This document shows, one piece after another, positions 42,603 to 51,403 of a stretch of DNA of 64,000 bases. A program made the position numbers and the translations under genes. The DNA is from Actinacidiphila oryziradicis. Lineage in GTDB: Bacteria; Actinomycetota; Actinomycetes; Streptomycetales; Streptomycetaceae. Every line of letters begins with the position of its first letter. Positions within the stretch are counted from its first letter, which is position 1. The DNA lies in NCBI RefSeq assembly GCF_005047355.1, contig NZ_SUMC01000016.1, positions 62,001 through 126,000 of the forward strand, given 5' to 3'. A model generated the notes under the pieces. The model saw only the letters and a list, made by a program, of their open reading frames with translations, was not told the origin of the DNA and made no database searches.

Positions 42603-45600
42603 TCACGGCGCCTCACGCATCAGCGCGACGGTCTCCTCCAGCCCCAGGCGCTCGCCCTCCGCGTAGAGGGCGTTGTACGCGGCAGGGCCGAGCCGTTCAC
42701 GCAGCACCGCCGCCGACTCGTCCAGCGACTGCTTTTCCATGGGCCCGACGGCCGTGGGGCGCAGCCGGTCATGCGCGCCGATGAGCAGCGCCGCACGGCG
42801 GTCGGCTTCCGGCCTGGCGAGCCGTTCCAGCAGGGTGACCGCGGGCGGGATCAGCATGATGCCGACGCGCGGGATGAAGATGCTGGTCATCGGATGATCA
42901 TCGAGGTGGACGATGGTCCCCCTGTGCAGTCGCAACCCTCCCTCCGGGTCACCGCCCAGGCCGAGCAGCCAGCCCTTGAGCGCGTCCAACAGCCCGGCGA
43001 CGAAGGACGGCATCCCGGTCGGCAATTGCTTGCGCATGCCGTCGACCAGGGCGTGCGCCTCGTCGAGGTCTCCGCGCCGGCCGAGCACCGTGGTGAGCAG
43101 CACCCTGCCGTAGTAGGCCGCGCCACCCGCGACCACGCCGAAGCGCTCGGCGTCCTGGATGCCGGCCCGGATGAGCCGTTCGCCCTCGGCCGGGTCCCCC
43201 GCGTTGTAGAGCACGTCGCCGAGCCGCACCATCAGCAAAGGCACGTGCTGGTGTGCGCCCAGCTTGCCGGCGAGCGCGATCGCCTGCCGTGAGCAGTCGG
43301 CCGCCCGCGCCCACTCGCCGCCGTTCGCCGCGGCTTCGGCCTCCGCCGACAGTGCCTCTGCCAGGCCCCAGTCGTCACCGACCCGTGCGAACAGCTCTCG
43401 CGCCTCGCGGACGTCCATCATCGATGAATCGAGCCGGTCGGTGACATCATTCAGCACCTTCGCCCGGAACTGCAGCGCGTAGGCCAGCTCCCACACCCGC
43501 CCGTGCCTGCGGCAGCTCTCCACCGTCTCGTCGAGCAGCTCGGCGAGACCGTCGAAGTCCCCGGCCAGCAGCCCCCCGACCATCCGCATCAGGCCGGGCC
43601 GGGTGCTGGACTGCGGCAGATGCGGCGGATACGCCGCCACGATCGCCGGCCCCAGCTCCCGCGCGGCCGGGTCCGCCCACACGTCCTGGTCCTCCATATG
43701 AGCGGTCACGTCCGCGATCCGGATCCACCGCCGGGCCTCCTCCAGCTGCTCCGGCGGCATCGGCGGCGGCGCGTCCAGCGGGCCCCGGTCCAGCGGCACG
43801 TGGGCGGGCGGGACGGCGAACGGGTCCGGCCCCATGGCCATAACCGCCGCCGGCCAGGCGTTCATCTCCGTACGGTAGTTCCGCATCTCCCAGAACCATC
43901 CGGCCGCCAGCGTCAGGACCAGCGCCTCCTGCTCGTCCCCCGCCTCCACCGCGCGGCGTATGGCGGCCCGCAGATTGTCGTGCTCGCGCTCCAGACGGTC
44001 CAGCCACACCAGTTGTTCCGGGCCGCGCAGCTTGGGGTCGACGGTGCGGATGTACTCCCGGAAGTAGGTGATGTGGCGGCGCTCCACCGCCGGCCGGTCG
44101 CCCGCTTCGTCGAGCCGCTCGGCGGCGTACTCGCCGATCGTCTCCAGCATGCGGTAGCGGGCGCCGTCGTCGGTGAGATCGGTGAGGACCAGGGACTTGT
44201 CGACGAGGGAGGCGAGCGCGGCGACGATGTCGCGGGGGTCGACAGTCTCCGCGCCACCGCTCGCGTCCGGGTCGCCGCACACCGCCTCGGCCGCCGACAG
44301 GTCCCAGCCGCCGGCGAAGACCGCCAGCCGGCGCAGTACGACTCGTTCCAGGACGGTGAGCAGCTCCCAGCTCCAGTCGACGACCGCGCGCAGCGTCTGC
44401 TGACGCGGCAGTACGGTGCGGCTGCCGCCGGTGAGGATACGGAACCGGTCGTCCAGCCGGTCGGCGAGCTGGCGCGGGGTGAGGCCGCGCAGGCGGGCGG
44501 CGGCGAGCTCGATGGCGAGGGGCAGGCCGTCCAGGCGGCGGCAGATCTCAGCGGCGGCCTCCGGATCGTCGGCGGGGGTGAAGCCGGGGCGGGCGGCGGC
44601 CCCTCGGTCGGCCAGCAGTCGCAGAGCGGGCGGCTGCGGCAGCGGATCCAGCGGGCGGACCAGCTCGCCGGGCACGCCGAGGGGTTCGCGGCTGGTGGCG
44701 AGCACGGCGACGCCGGGACAGTGTGTGAGCAGCTGCTCCGCGAGGGCCGCGGCGGCGCCGACGACATGCTCGCAGTTGTCCAGTACGAGGAGGAGCTCGC
44801 GCCCGGCGCAGTACTCGGCGAGCTGCCGCCCCGGGTCCTTCGGTCTGCTCTCCGCCGCCAGGGCCTGCTCGGCCGCCGTACCGGAGTGCAGCAGTGTCTC
44901 GCGCAGGCCGAGCGCGGTGAGTACCGCCTCCGGCACGGTACGGGAGTCCTCCACGGGGGCGAGTTCGGCGAACCAGACCCCGTCCGGCCACTGCCCGGCC
45001 ACCAAGTCGCCGACCTCCTGCGACAGCCGGGTCTTCCCCGTGCCGCCCGGGCCGGTGACCGTGACCAGGCGGGCGGCGGCCAGGTCGGTCCGGATCATGT
45101 CGAGGTCCGTCTCCCGGCCGACGAAGCTGGTGAGGCGGGGCCGCCGGTTGCCGGGGGCGGCAGCTGCTTGCGGCAGCCGGCGCGGCTGTTGGCGCGGCGG
45201 CTCGTTTTGCGGTCGGCTCGGGGGCTCGTTTTGCGGTTCTCTTCGCGGGTTCAGCAATTCGGCGTGAAGCGCCTTCAGCTCCGGGCCCGGGTCCGCTCCG
45301 AGGCGGTCGGCGAGCTCCCGGCGTACCTCCTCGTACGCCATCAGCGCGTCGGCGGTACGCCCCGCCTCCCGCAGGGCCCGTATCCGCAGCGCCTGCACCG
45401 GCTCATTGACCGGATGCGCCGCCGCCAGCTCTGCCAGCTCCGGCAGGATCTGCTCCGCCCTGCCGAGCGCCACCTCCACACCGGCCCGCAGCTTCCTCGC
45501 GTCCAGCCGCAGCGCCTCGTAGCGCGGCGCGACCGCCGCCCGGCCCGGCAGGTCGGCCATCACCGGTCCCCGCCACAACTCCAGCGCGGTGTCCAGCGCC

Positions 45601-45962
45601 TCCGCCGCCTTCGCCGTGTCACCATCGGCCAGCGCCCGGCCGCCCTCCTCCACCAGCCGCTGAAAACGGTACGCGTCCACCGCGTCCGGCCCGGCGATCA
45701 GACGGTATCCGCCGTCCACCGACCCGACCGCCGCATGTCCCACCGCCCGTCGCAGCCGCCCCACCAGCGCCTGCAACGCCGCCGGCCCGTCCGCCGGCGG
45801 GTCCCCGTCCCACACGTCGTCGATCAGCGCCCCCACGCTCCGCCCCCGGCCGGGGCTCAGCGCCAGCGCCGCCAACAGCGCGCGCAACCGCACCCCGGCG
45901 AGCGGCACAACTGTGCCGTCATCGCGATAAGCCGTCGTTGTCCCCAAGATGCCGTAGCGCAC
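42603..45962 (-). CDS. AfsR/SARP-type giant transcriptional regulator
   Basis: The protein has 1119 residues from GTG 45962 (VRYGILGTTTAY); GGGGGA directly precedes it. A winged-helix OmpR-type DNA-binding domain spans about 1-85, and a bacterial transcriptional activation domain about 90-240. A Gln/Pro/Arg linker follows. The NB-ARC ATPase has Walker A TVTGPGGTGKTRL and Walker B LLLVLDNCEHV. Degenerate tetratricopeptide repeats fill the C-terminal half. Such proteins activate secondary metabolism or development. No biosynthetic cluster is adjacent, so its targets are likely elsewhere. It lies 55 bases downstream of the aldolase gene on the same strand. Confidence 0.9.
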   Translation of the reverse strand: MRYGILGTTTAYRDDGTVVPLAGVRLRALLAALALSPGRGRSVGALIDDVWDGDPPADGPAALQALVGRLRRAVGHAAVGSVDGGYRLIAGPDAVDAYRFQRLVEEGGRALADGDTAKAAEALDTALELWRGPVMADLPGRAAVAPRYEALRLDARKLRAGVEVALGRAEQILPELAELAAAHPVNEPVQALRIRALREAGRTADALMAYEEVRRELADRLGADPGPELKALHAELLNPRREPQNEPPSRPQNEPPRQQPRRLPQAAAAPGNRRPRLTSFVGRETDLDMIRTDLAAARLVTVTGPGGTGKTRLSQEVGDLVAGQWPDGVWFAELAPVEDSRTVPEAVLTALGLRETLLHSGTAAEQALAAESRPKDPGRQLAEYCAGRELLLVLDNCEHVVGAAAALAEQLLTHCPGVAVLATSREPLGVPGELVRPLDPLPQPPALRLLADRGAAARPGFTPADDPEAAAEICRRLDGLPLAIELAAARLRGLTPRQLADRLDDRFRILTGGSRTVLPRQQTLRAVVDWSWELLTVLERVVLRRLAVFAGGWDLSAAEAVCGDPDASGGAETVDPRDIVAALASLVDKSLVLTDLTDDGARYRMLETIGEYAAERLDEAGDRPAVERRHITYFREYIRTVDPKLRGPEQLVWLDRLEREHDNLRAAIRRAVEAGDEQEALVLTLAAGWFWEMRNYRTEMNAWPAAVMAMGPDPFAVPPAHVPLDRGPLDAPPPMPPEQLEEARRWIRIADVTAHMEDQDVWADPAARELGPAIVAAYPPHLPQSSTRPGLMRMVGGLLAGDFDGLAELLDETVESCRRHGRVWELAYALQFRAKVLNDVTDRLDSSMMDVREARELFARVGDDWGLAEALSAEAEAAANGGEWARAADCSRQAIALAGKLGAHQHVPLLMVRLGDVLYNAGDPAEGERLIRAGIQDAERFGVVAGGAAYYGRVLLTTVLGRRGDLDEAHALVDGMRKQLPTGMPSFVAGLLDALKGWLLGLGGDPEGGLRLHRGTIVHLDDHPMTSIFIPRVGIMLIPPAVTLLERLARPEADRRAALLIGAHDRLRPTAVGPMEKQSLDESAAVLRERLGPAAYNALYAEGERLGLEETVALMREAP

Positions 45963-46017
45963 TCCCCCATTCTTGCGGAGTCGCACGCCACCCCGCGCCG
46001 GGGTTAACGGCCTTGCG

Positions 46018-46953
46018 TCACAGCAGCCGGGCATCCACCAGCAGATTCCGTACGGTCTTGACGGCAGCGGCGTCCAGGGGCACCTGGGGCGCGGCGGTCG
46101 CCGGGCAGTCGATGACGCCCAGCAGGTGCAGCGCGGCCTTGAAGGCGCCGAGCGCGGACGAGCTGCGGCCCATCGCCGCCTCATCGCCGGTGTCGGTGAT
46201 CGCGAAGAGCGCGGCCAGCCGGTCCTGCTCGGCCGCCGCCTCGCGCCAGCGCCCCGCGCGGGCGTGCTCGTAGAGGCGTACGAAGCCGTGCGGGTCCACG
46301 TTGCCGAGCCCGGGGACGACACCGTGTGCCCCGGCCAGCAGCGCGCCGTCGACGGCGAGTTCGGAGCCGGTCAGGACGGAGAACGACTCCACGAGGCCCC
46401 GCCCGCGCAGCTCCACCAGCAGCCGGCGCAGCGGCCCGTCGGCGCCGCTGGAGTCCTTGAGCCCGGCGAGCGTGCCGTCCTCGGCCAGGGCCAGGACGGT
46501 CGCGGCGGAGAGCTTGGTGTGGACGGCGGAGGGGATGTCGTACGCGAAGAGCGGAAGCCCGGCCGCCTCCCGGATACGGCGGAAGTGGACGGCGATCTCT
46601 ACGGGGTGGGTGGCGGTGTAGAACGGCGCGGTGGCCACGAGCGCGTCCGCCCCGGCTTCGGCCGCCGTCCGCGCGTGGTCCGTGACCCGGGCGGTCGTCA
46701 TGTCGATCACACCGGCCAGCACCGGGACCCGCCCGTCCGCCGCCTCCACCACCGCCGCGAGGGCGGTGCGGCGCTGGGCGTCGGAGAGATACGCGGCCTC
46801 GCCGCTGGACCCGAGCGCGAACACCCCGCTCACGCCCGCGTCGACCACCCGCTCGACGAGGGCGCGGAGCGAGCGGCGGTCCACATCACCGTCGGGCGTC
46901 AGGGGGGTGCACAGCGGCGGTACGACGCCACACAGCGGGGTGGGAAACGGCAT
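46018..46953 (-). CDS. DapA-family aldolase (dihydrodipicolinate synthase/NAL superfamily)
   Basis: The protein has 311 residues from ATG 46953, with GGAG upstream; an earlier GTG-like start at 46992 is less likely. The class I aldolase barrel shows ALGSSGEAAYLSDAQR (substrate loop), VLAGVIDMTTARV, LFAYDIPSAVHT (proton-relay Tyr) and the Schiff-base Lys in LAGLKDSSG. The SSGE loop differs from the TTGE of true DapA, so keto-deoxy-sugar or other lyase activity is more likely than lysine synthesis. No lysine genes are near. Confidence 0.82.
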   Translation of the reverse strand: MPFPTPLCGVVPPLCTPLTPDGDVDRRSLRALVERVVDAGVSGVFALGSSGEAAYLSDAQRRTALAAVVEAADGRVPVLAGVIDMTTARVTDHARTAAEAGADALVATAPFYTATHPVEIAVHFRRIREAAGLPLFAYDIPSAVHTKLSAATVLALAEDGTLAGLKDSSGADGPLRRLLVELRGRGLVESFSVLTGSELAVDGALLAGAHGVVPGLGNVDPHGFVRLYEHARAGRWREAAAEQDRLAALFAITDTGDEAAMGRSSSALGAFKAALHLLGVIDCPATAAPQVPLDAAAVKTVRNLLVDARLL

Positions 46954-47182
46954 TTTACGGCTCCAAAAGGGACATAGAACGTCGGAGATCACCGTATCCC
47001 GCGCACAGGGGAGTGGCGTACCGTCGCCCCCTGATCAGCGGTCGGCCACCGCGCCGACGCCTATTCCGCCGGCGGCGGCCAGACCCTGGAACTGCCCTTC
47101 CGCCCCCAGGCCGGTCTCGTCTCCCCGAGCGTCACAACGTGACCGTGCGACGGCGCGCCCGGCGGCTGGCAGGATCGCACGT
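46954..47182. promoter_or_regulatory. Divergent aldolase/npdG intergenic region
   Basis: This 229-base spacer lies between divergent genes. The lowest-GC part is near the aldolase start (46950-46995), where its promoter probably lies. No clear operator is seen. Confidence 0.4.
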
Positions 47183-47911
47183 ATGACTACTTCCTCCGGT
47201 TCCTCCGGCTCTGACGATGTGAAGACGCCCGCCCCCGCCGCCAAGGACCCCTGGGACCTGCCCGACGTATCCGGTCTGGTCGTCGGGGTCCTCGGCGGCA
47301 CCGGCCCGCAGGGCAAAGGACTCGCCTACCGGCTCGCCAAGGCCGGCCAGCAGGTGATCATCGGCTCCCGGGCCGCCGACCGGGCCCAGGCTGCCGCTGC
47401 CGAGCTCGGCCTCGATGTCCAGGGCTTCGACAACTCCGACACCGCACGCCGCAGCGACATCGTCATCGTCGCCGTGCCCTGGGACGGTCACGCCAAGACC
47501 CTGGAATCGCTCCGCGAAGAGCTCGCCGGCAAGCTCGTGATCGACTGCGTCAATCCGCTCGGCTTCGACAAGAAGGGCGCCTACGCCCTCAAGCCCGAGG
47601 AGGGCAGCGCCGCCGAACAGGCCGCCACGCTCCTCCCCGACTCCCGGGTGACCGCCGCCTTCCACCATCTGTCCGCGGTGACCCTCATGGACCAGGACGT
47701 CGACGAGATCGACACCGACGTCCTGGTCCTCGGCGAGGTGCGCGCCGACACCGACCTCGTCCAGGCCCTCGCCGGCCGCATTCCCGGGATGCGCGGCGTC
47801 TTCGGCGGCCGGCTGCGCAACGCCCACCAGGTCGAGTCGCTGGTCGCCAACCTCATCTCGGTGAACCGCCGCTACAAGGCCCACGCCGGCCTCCGCGTCA
47901 CCGACATTTAG
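47183..47911 (+). CDS. npdG: F420-dependent NADP reductase
   Basis: The protein has 242 residues from ATG 47183. After a short Ser/Pro-rich lead, the Rossmann fold VVGVLGGTGPQGKGLAYRLA binds NADP, with IGSRAADRAQ selecting the 2'-phosphate. VIVAVPWDGHAKTL and VIDCVNPLGFDKKGAYAL are typical of Fno. The C-terminal RVTAAFHHLSAVTL and GRLRNAHQVESLVANLISVN contact F420. It moves hydride between NADPH and coenzyme F420, supplying reduced F420 in actinobacteria. It is monocistronic. Confidence 0.93.
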   Translation: MTTSSGSSGSDDVKTPAPAAKDPWDLPDVSGLVVGVLGGTGPQGKGLAYRLAKAGQQVIIGSRAADRAQAAAAELGLDVQGFDNSDTARRSDIVIVAVPWDGHAKTLESLREELAGKLVIDCVNPLGFDKKGAYALKPEEGSAAEQAATLLPDSRVTAAFHHLSAVTLMDQDVDEIDTDVLVLGEVRADTDLVQALAGRIPGMRGVFGGRLRNAHQVESLVANLISVNRRYKAHAGLRVTDI

Positions 47912-47995
47912 CCAGCGCCGGGGCGTGGGGGACAATGGCCGGGCCGTACGGTTACGTAACCGGTTGCCAGGACAGCCCGACAGGAGCCGACCCCC

Positions 47996-48169
47996 ATGCC
48001 CCGCCTCGCCCTCTACGCACTCGCCGCCTGCCTCCTCGCGGTGGCCGCCGCCGTCCTGTCCTTCGCGCGGGGCAGCTGGCTCGGCATCCTCTGGGTCCTG
48101 GTGGCAGGCCTGACCAGCAACATGTGCTGGTACTACATGCGCAAGGCGAGGGCGGCACGGCAGACCTGA
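47996..48169 (+). CDS. Small membrane protein, 57 residues
   Basis: ATG 47996 follows CAGGAG at a good distance. The 57 codons encode two hydrophobic segments, LALYALAACLLAVAAAVLSF (about 4-23) and WLGILWVLVAGLTSNMCW (about 28-45), then a basic tail ending RKARAARQT. The composition and ribosome site support a real small membrane protein. It has no assigned function. Its 3' end overlaps the convergent peptidase-like gene by 37 bases. Confidence 0.7.
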   Translation: MPRLALYALAACLLAVAAAVLSFARGSWLGILWVLVAGLTSNMCWYYMRKARAARQT

Positions 48170-48942
48170 GGGTCACCCTGCCAGAAGCGGAACCACGCCT
48201 GGCCGCAGTCGGTGAGGATGTTGTCCGCGCCGAACGCCCGCATGATCGCGTAGATCGCCTCGAAGAACACGTTGTTCACCTCCGGGATCCACAGGCACCC
48301 GAACACCGCGAGCAGCCCGAACGGCGCGAACGGCTCCACCTGGCGGCGGATCTTGTGCGACAGCCAGGGCTCCACCACCCCGTAGCCGTCCAGCCCCGGC
48401 ACGGGCAGAAGGTTCAAGATCGCCGCGGTGACCTGCAGCATTGCCAGGAACGCGAGAGCGGCCAGGAACGGACCCGGTACGGTGCCCGGACCGCCGAACG
48501 GGAACGGCAGGAGCAGGACGAGGGCGAACGCGATGTTCGTCAGCGGTCCCGCCGCCGAGATCACGCTGTGCTTCCACCGGCCATTGATCCGTCCGCGCTC
48601 AATGAACACCGCGCCGCCCGGCAGGCCGATCCCGCCCATGATCACGAAGAGCACCGGCAGCACGATACTCAGCAGCGCATGCGTGTACTTCAGCGGGTTG
48701 AGGGTCAGATAGCCCTTCGCGCCGATCGAGATGTCCCCGCCGTGCAGCGCCGTGCGCGCGTGCGCGTATTCGTGCAGGCACAGGGACACGATCCAGCCCG
48801 ACACCACGAACAGGAACACCGCGAAACCCGTGCTCGCCGAGAAGCCGGTCCACACCGCCCACCCGGATATCCCCATGATCGCGACCAGCCCCAGGAAGAT
48901 GGGGCTGACCCGCCGGTCGCGTGTCGTCGCTGCGGTGGTCAT
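48133..48942 (-). CDS. Site-2 protease-like M50 family membrane protein
   Basis: The protein has 269 residues from ATG 48942, with CAGGAG about 10 bases upstream. Zinc-protease marks are LCLHEYAHAR (HExxH) in the second membrane segment and NLLPVPGLDGYG (the distal N-x-x-P-x-x-x-x-D-G motif). About six membrane segments match the family. M50 proteins cut transmembrane substrates such as anti-sigma factors. The anti-sigma protein at 29510-30214 is a conceivable but unproven target. It is a single gene with its promoter in the spacer before the MFS gene. Confidence 0.87.
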   Translation of the reverse strand: MTTAATTRDRRVSPIFLGLVAIMGISGWAVWTGFSASTGFAVFLFVVSGWIVSLCLHEYAHARTALHGGDISIGAKGYLTLNPLKYTHALLSIVLPVLFVIMGGIGLPGGAVFIERGRINGRWKHSVISAAGPLTNIAFALVLLLPFPFGGPGTVPGPFLAALAFLAMLQVTAAILNLLPVPGLDGYGVVEPWLSHKIRRQVEPFAPFGLLAVFGCLWIPEVNNVFFEAIYAIMRAFGADNILTDCGQAWFRFWQGDPQVCRAALALRM

Positions 48943-49112
48943 GGGGTGGGGCTCCTGTACGTGGGGCGGGTACTCCGCCAGTTGTCTGCCGACGGCAAAA
49001 CGTATCGCGTCCGCCCGGTAGTTCCGGGTTTTTTCCCCGCCCGGGGGCAACCGGCCGGGCGGCCCGAAAACCTGTTGCCCCGAACCGGGCACTTAGCGCA
49101 GCATGCCACCCC

Positions 49113-50387
49113 GTGTCCCGACTCCTGCCCGATCTCGCCCCGTGGCGCTCCTCGCGCGACTTCCGCCTGCTGTGGTGCGCGGGGGTGGTGACGATTTTCG
49201 GCAGCTTTCTGACGATCGTCGCGCTGCCGGTGCAGCTCAAGGAGCTGACCGGCTCGACCCTCGCGGTCGGGGCCATCGGCGCGGTCGAACTCGTACCGCT
49301 GATCGTCTTCGGGCTCTACGGTGGCGCCCTCGCGGACGCGCTCGACCGCCGCAAGCTCATCCTCTACACGGAGGCCGCTCTCGCCCTGCTGTCCGTGGGG
49401 CTGCTGGCCAACACCCTGCTGCCGCACCCCATGGTGTGGCCGCTGTACGCCGTCGCCGCGCTGAGCAGCGCCCTGATCGGGCTCCAGCGCCCGGCACTGG
49501 ACGCGATCGTGCCGCGTATCGTCCCGCACGACCAGCTCACCGCAGCCGCCGCCCTCAACGCCCTGCGCTGGCAGATCGGCGCCATCGCGGGCCCGTCACT
49601 GGCGGGCGTCCTCATCGCCTTCGCGGGACTGCCCTGGGCGTACGGCATCGACATCGCGACGTACGCGGTGTCCGTCGTCCTCACCCTGGGACTGCGCCCC
49701 TCCCCGGCCGCCCACGACGCCGACAAACCGTCCCTGCGATCCATCGCGGAGGGCGCCCAGTACGCCTGGAGCCGGAAGGAACTGCTGGGCACGTACGCCA
49801 TCGACCTCGCCGCGATGTTCTTCGCCTTCCCCACGGCGATCTTCCCCTTCCTCGCCGACGACCTGCACGCGCCCTGGTCCCTGGGCCTGATGTACGCGGC
49901 CGGGACTGTCGGCGCGCTGGCCGTCAGCCTCACCAGTGGCTGGTCCTCACGTGTCCACCACCACGGCCGGATGGTGGCCCTCGCGGCGGCGGCGTGGGGC
50001 GTGGCGATGTCGGTCGCCGGCTGGATGCACAACGTCTGGCTCGTGCTGCTCTTCCTCGCCGTGGCGGGCGGCTGCGACATGGTGAGCGGCATCTTCCGCG
50101 GCACCATGTGGAACCAGACCATCCCGGACGAGCTCCGGGGCCGCCTCGCCGGCATCGAACTGCTGTCCTTCTCCGTCGGCCCCCAGCTGGGTCAGGTCCG
50201 CGTCGGCGGCATGGCCGCCCTGACCTCGGTCCGCACCTCCATCTGGTCCGGCGGCCTGGCGTGCGTCGCGGCGGTGGGGCTGCTGGCGGCGGCGCTGCCG
50301 AAGCTGATGTCGTACGACGCCCGGACGAACGAGCACGCAGCGCGGATGCGCGACGGGAAGGCGACCGAGGCCGAGCCCGTCGCCTGA
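49113..50387 (+). CDS. MFS transporter, enterobactin-exporter-like
   Basis: The protein has 424 residues from GTG 49113; the ribosome site is weak. It starts DLAPWRSSRDFRLLWCAGVV, typical of MFS_3 (EntS-like). Twelve membrane segments are visible, with the loop motif GGALADALDRRKLILY. The last 28 codons (from 50304) are repeated 5.4 kb away at 55729-55812. Members of this group export siderophores or drugs, but no siderophore cluster is adjacent. It ends 12 bases before the convergent toxin-like gene. Confidence 0.87.
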   Translation: MSRLLPDLAPWRSSRDFRLLWCAGVVTIFGSFLTIVALPVQLKELTGSTLAVGAIGAVELVPLIVFGLYGGALADALDRRKLILYTEAALALLSVGLLANTLLPHPMVWPLYAVAALSSALIGLQRPALDAIVPRIVPHDQLTAAAALNALRWQIGAIAGPSLAGVLIAFAGLPWAYGIDIATYAVSVVLTLGLRPSPAAHDADKPSLRSIAEGAQYAWSRKELLGTYAIDLAAMFFAFPTAIFPFLADDLHAPWSLGLMYAAGTVGALAVSLTSGWSSRVHHHGRMVALAAAAWGVAMSVAGWMHNVWLVLLFLAVAGGCDMVSGIFRGTMWNQTIPDELRGRLAGIELLSFSVGPQLGQVRVGGMAALTSVRTSIWSGGLACVAAVGLLAAALPKLMSYDARTNEHAARMRDGKATEAEPVA

Positions 50388-50399
50388 CGGGGCAGCGCG

Positions 50400-50768
50400 T
50401 CACCGCCGCCAGCGGCGGAGCACGTCAGCGATGCTGCTCACAGTGCAGTCGGGGCGGCCGAGTTCAGCGACGAACTCCGCAATTCCGTCCTTGTCAGGGG
50501 CAACAGGCGCGCCCGCCTCGATCATGAATCGCAGGGCGCAGGATATGGCCACGGTCGTGTTGGAGCGTTCAAGCCATCGCAGACTGAGCGTATGGGCCAG
50601 AGCCGCCGCGCGCACAAACACCCCGTTGTAGATCGGCCGTCCCATCAGCTCGGCCTTGTGCCGCTCCACTGCGGCCACCGCGACACCGAGGTCATCCGGC
50701 GCCATGTCGCCCACACCGGCCTTCTCCACGACCTGAAGGATCCAGGCCAGATCAACCTCGTTGGACAC
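50400..50768 (-). CDS. Doc/Fic-like toxin with degenerate active-site motif
   Basis: The protein has 122 residues from GTG 50768. Its helical pattern (LAWILQVVEKAG; RPIYNGVFVRAAALAHTL; FMIEAGAPV) follows the death-on-curing branch of Fic proteins. The canonical HPFxxGN(K/R) loop is replaced by LRWLERSNTTVA, so the His and glycine are missing. Similar sequences in streptomycetes are called Fic-family toxin components (from memory). It overlaps the preceding antitoxin-like gene by 17 bases, as in toxin-antitoxin operons. It may be an inactive or re-purposed toxin. Confidence 0.6.
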   Translation of the reverse strand: MSNEVDLAWILQVVEKAGVGDMAPDDLGVAVAAVERHKAELMGRPIYNGVFVRAAALAHTLSLRWLERSNTTVAISCALRFMIEAGAPVAPDKDGIAEFVAELGRPDCTVSSIADVLRRWRR

Positions 50769-50973
50769 GTGCGGCCTCGTTCTCGATGAAGTCGCCCCAC
50801 TCTTGGATGAACGTCCCGGTGTACTCCAGCGAGGCCGCGCGCTGAGGATTGGTATCCGCCGTCACAAGCCGCTCGATGTACTCATTGAGGCTTATTCTCT
50901 GATCGGCAGCCGCCATACGGGCAGCGTCGGCAGCGGACTCGGACATCCGGACGTTGAATTGCGTCTTTGCCAT
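50752..50973 (-). CDS. Antitoxin-like ribbon-helix-helix protein
   Basis: The protein has 73 residues from ATG 50973. The start MAKTQFNVRMSESAADAARM with ISLNEYIERLV fits a ribbon-helix-helix DNA-binding fold. The C-terminal acidic helix (FIQEWGDFIENEAARVQ) could wrap the toxin. It is first in a two-gene unit with the Doc-like gene, whose start lies inside it. A small palindrome upstream (51024-51043) may be its operator. Confidence 0.7.
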   Translation of the reverse strand: MAKTQFNVRMSESAADAARMAAADQRISLNEYIERLVTADTNPQRAASLEYTGTFIQEWGDFIENEAARVQRG

Positions 50974-51023
50974 ACCGAGGACGCTAGCGCCTCCTATCAC
51001 CGAATACCAGCAGACCGTCACCA

Positions 51024-51043
51024 CGCAACGACTCAGCGTTGCG
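51024..51043. promoter_or_regulatory. Possible operator of the toxin-antitoxin pair
   Basis: CGCAACG (51024-51030) and CGTTGCG (51037-51043) are exact inverted copies with a 6-base spacer, 51-70 bases upstream of the antitoxin start. Antitoxins usually repress their own operon, so this is a plausible binding site. Confidence 0.5.
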
Positions 51044-51129
51044 ACACGAGAGATCGGCGCCATCACAGGCCAGGCCCCGTCACTGACGGACACCCTCATC
51101 GCCTTCCCTGGGGAGGTCGTTGCCGCTTC

Positions 51130-51280
51130 GGTGGGGTTCGGTGTGGGTGGGGTGCGGGAGCGCTGGCTCCCTTCGGTCGCAAAGAAAAAGGCGCTCCTAC
51201 GGGAAGGGGGAGGGGCGCTGCCGCTTGTCACCGGGCTGTCGGGTGGGTGGGTTGCGGGCGTCAAGGCGGCTTGTGCGGCA
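51130..51280 (+). repeat. Streptomycete repeat, copy A (partial)
   Basis: About 150 bases here (containing GGGAGCGCTGGCTCCCTTCG and the AAAGAAAAAGGCGC run) recur almost unchanged as the reverse complement at 56869-57027. A more diverged version lies at 55840-55990. Between copies A and C I see one substitution over about 140 bases plus a small indel at the edge. Copy A stops at the CTTGTGCGGC boundary, where the other copies continue. Confidence 0.85.
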
Positions 51281-51403
51281 TCGGTCCGCGTCGGCAGATC
51301 CTGAACACTCGGCTTTCGCTGACACCGAGTTGCTCGGGGCGGCGTACCAGCGTCCTGGCTCACGAAACTGGCCGGCGGGGAAGGCTCTCAGCGGAGAGGG
51401 AGT

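Noticed and set aside
43503..46007. A long plus-strand open frame (834 codons) opposite the AfsR-like regulator
   Set aside because: It is a by-product of high third-position GC in the real gene on the other strand. Its translation is Arg/Gln/Gly-rich without domains, and the minus strand shows clear BTAD and NB-ARC motifs.
42603..46953. A secondary-metabolite gene cluster around the AfsR-like regulator
   Set aside because: Apart from the regulator there are no synthase, tailoring or resistance genes nearby. The neighbours are an aldolase and an F420 reductase.
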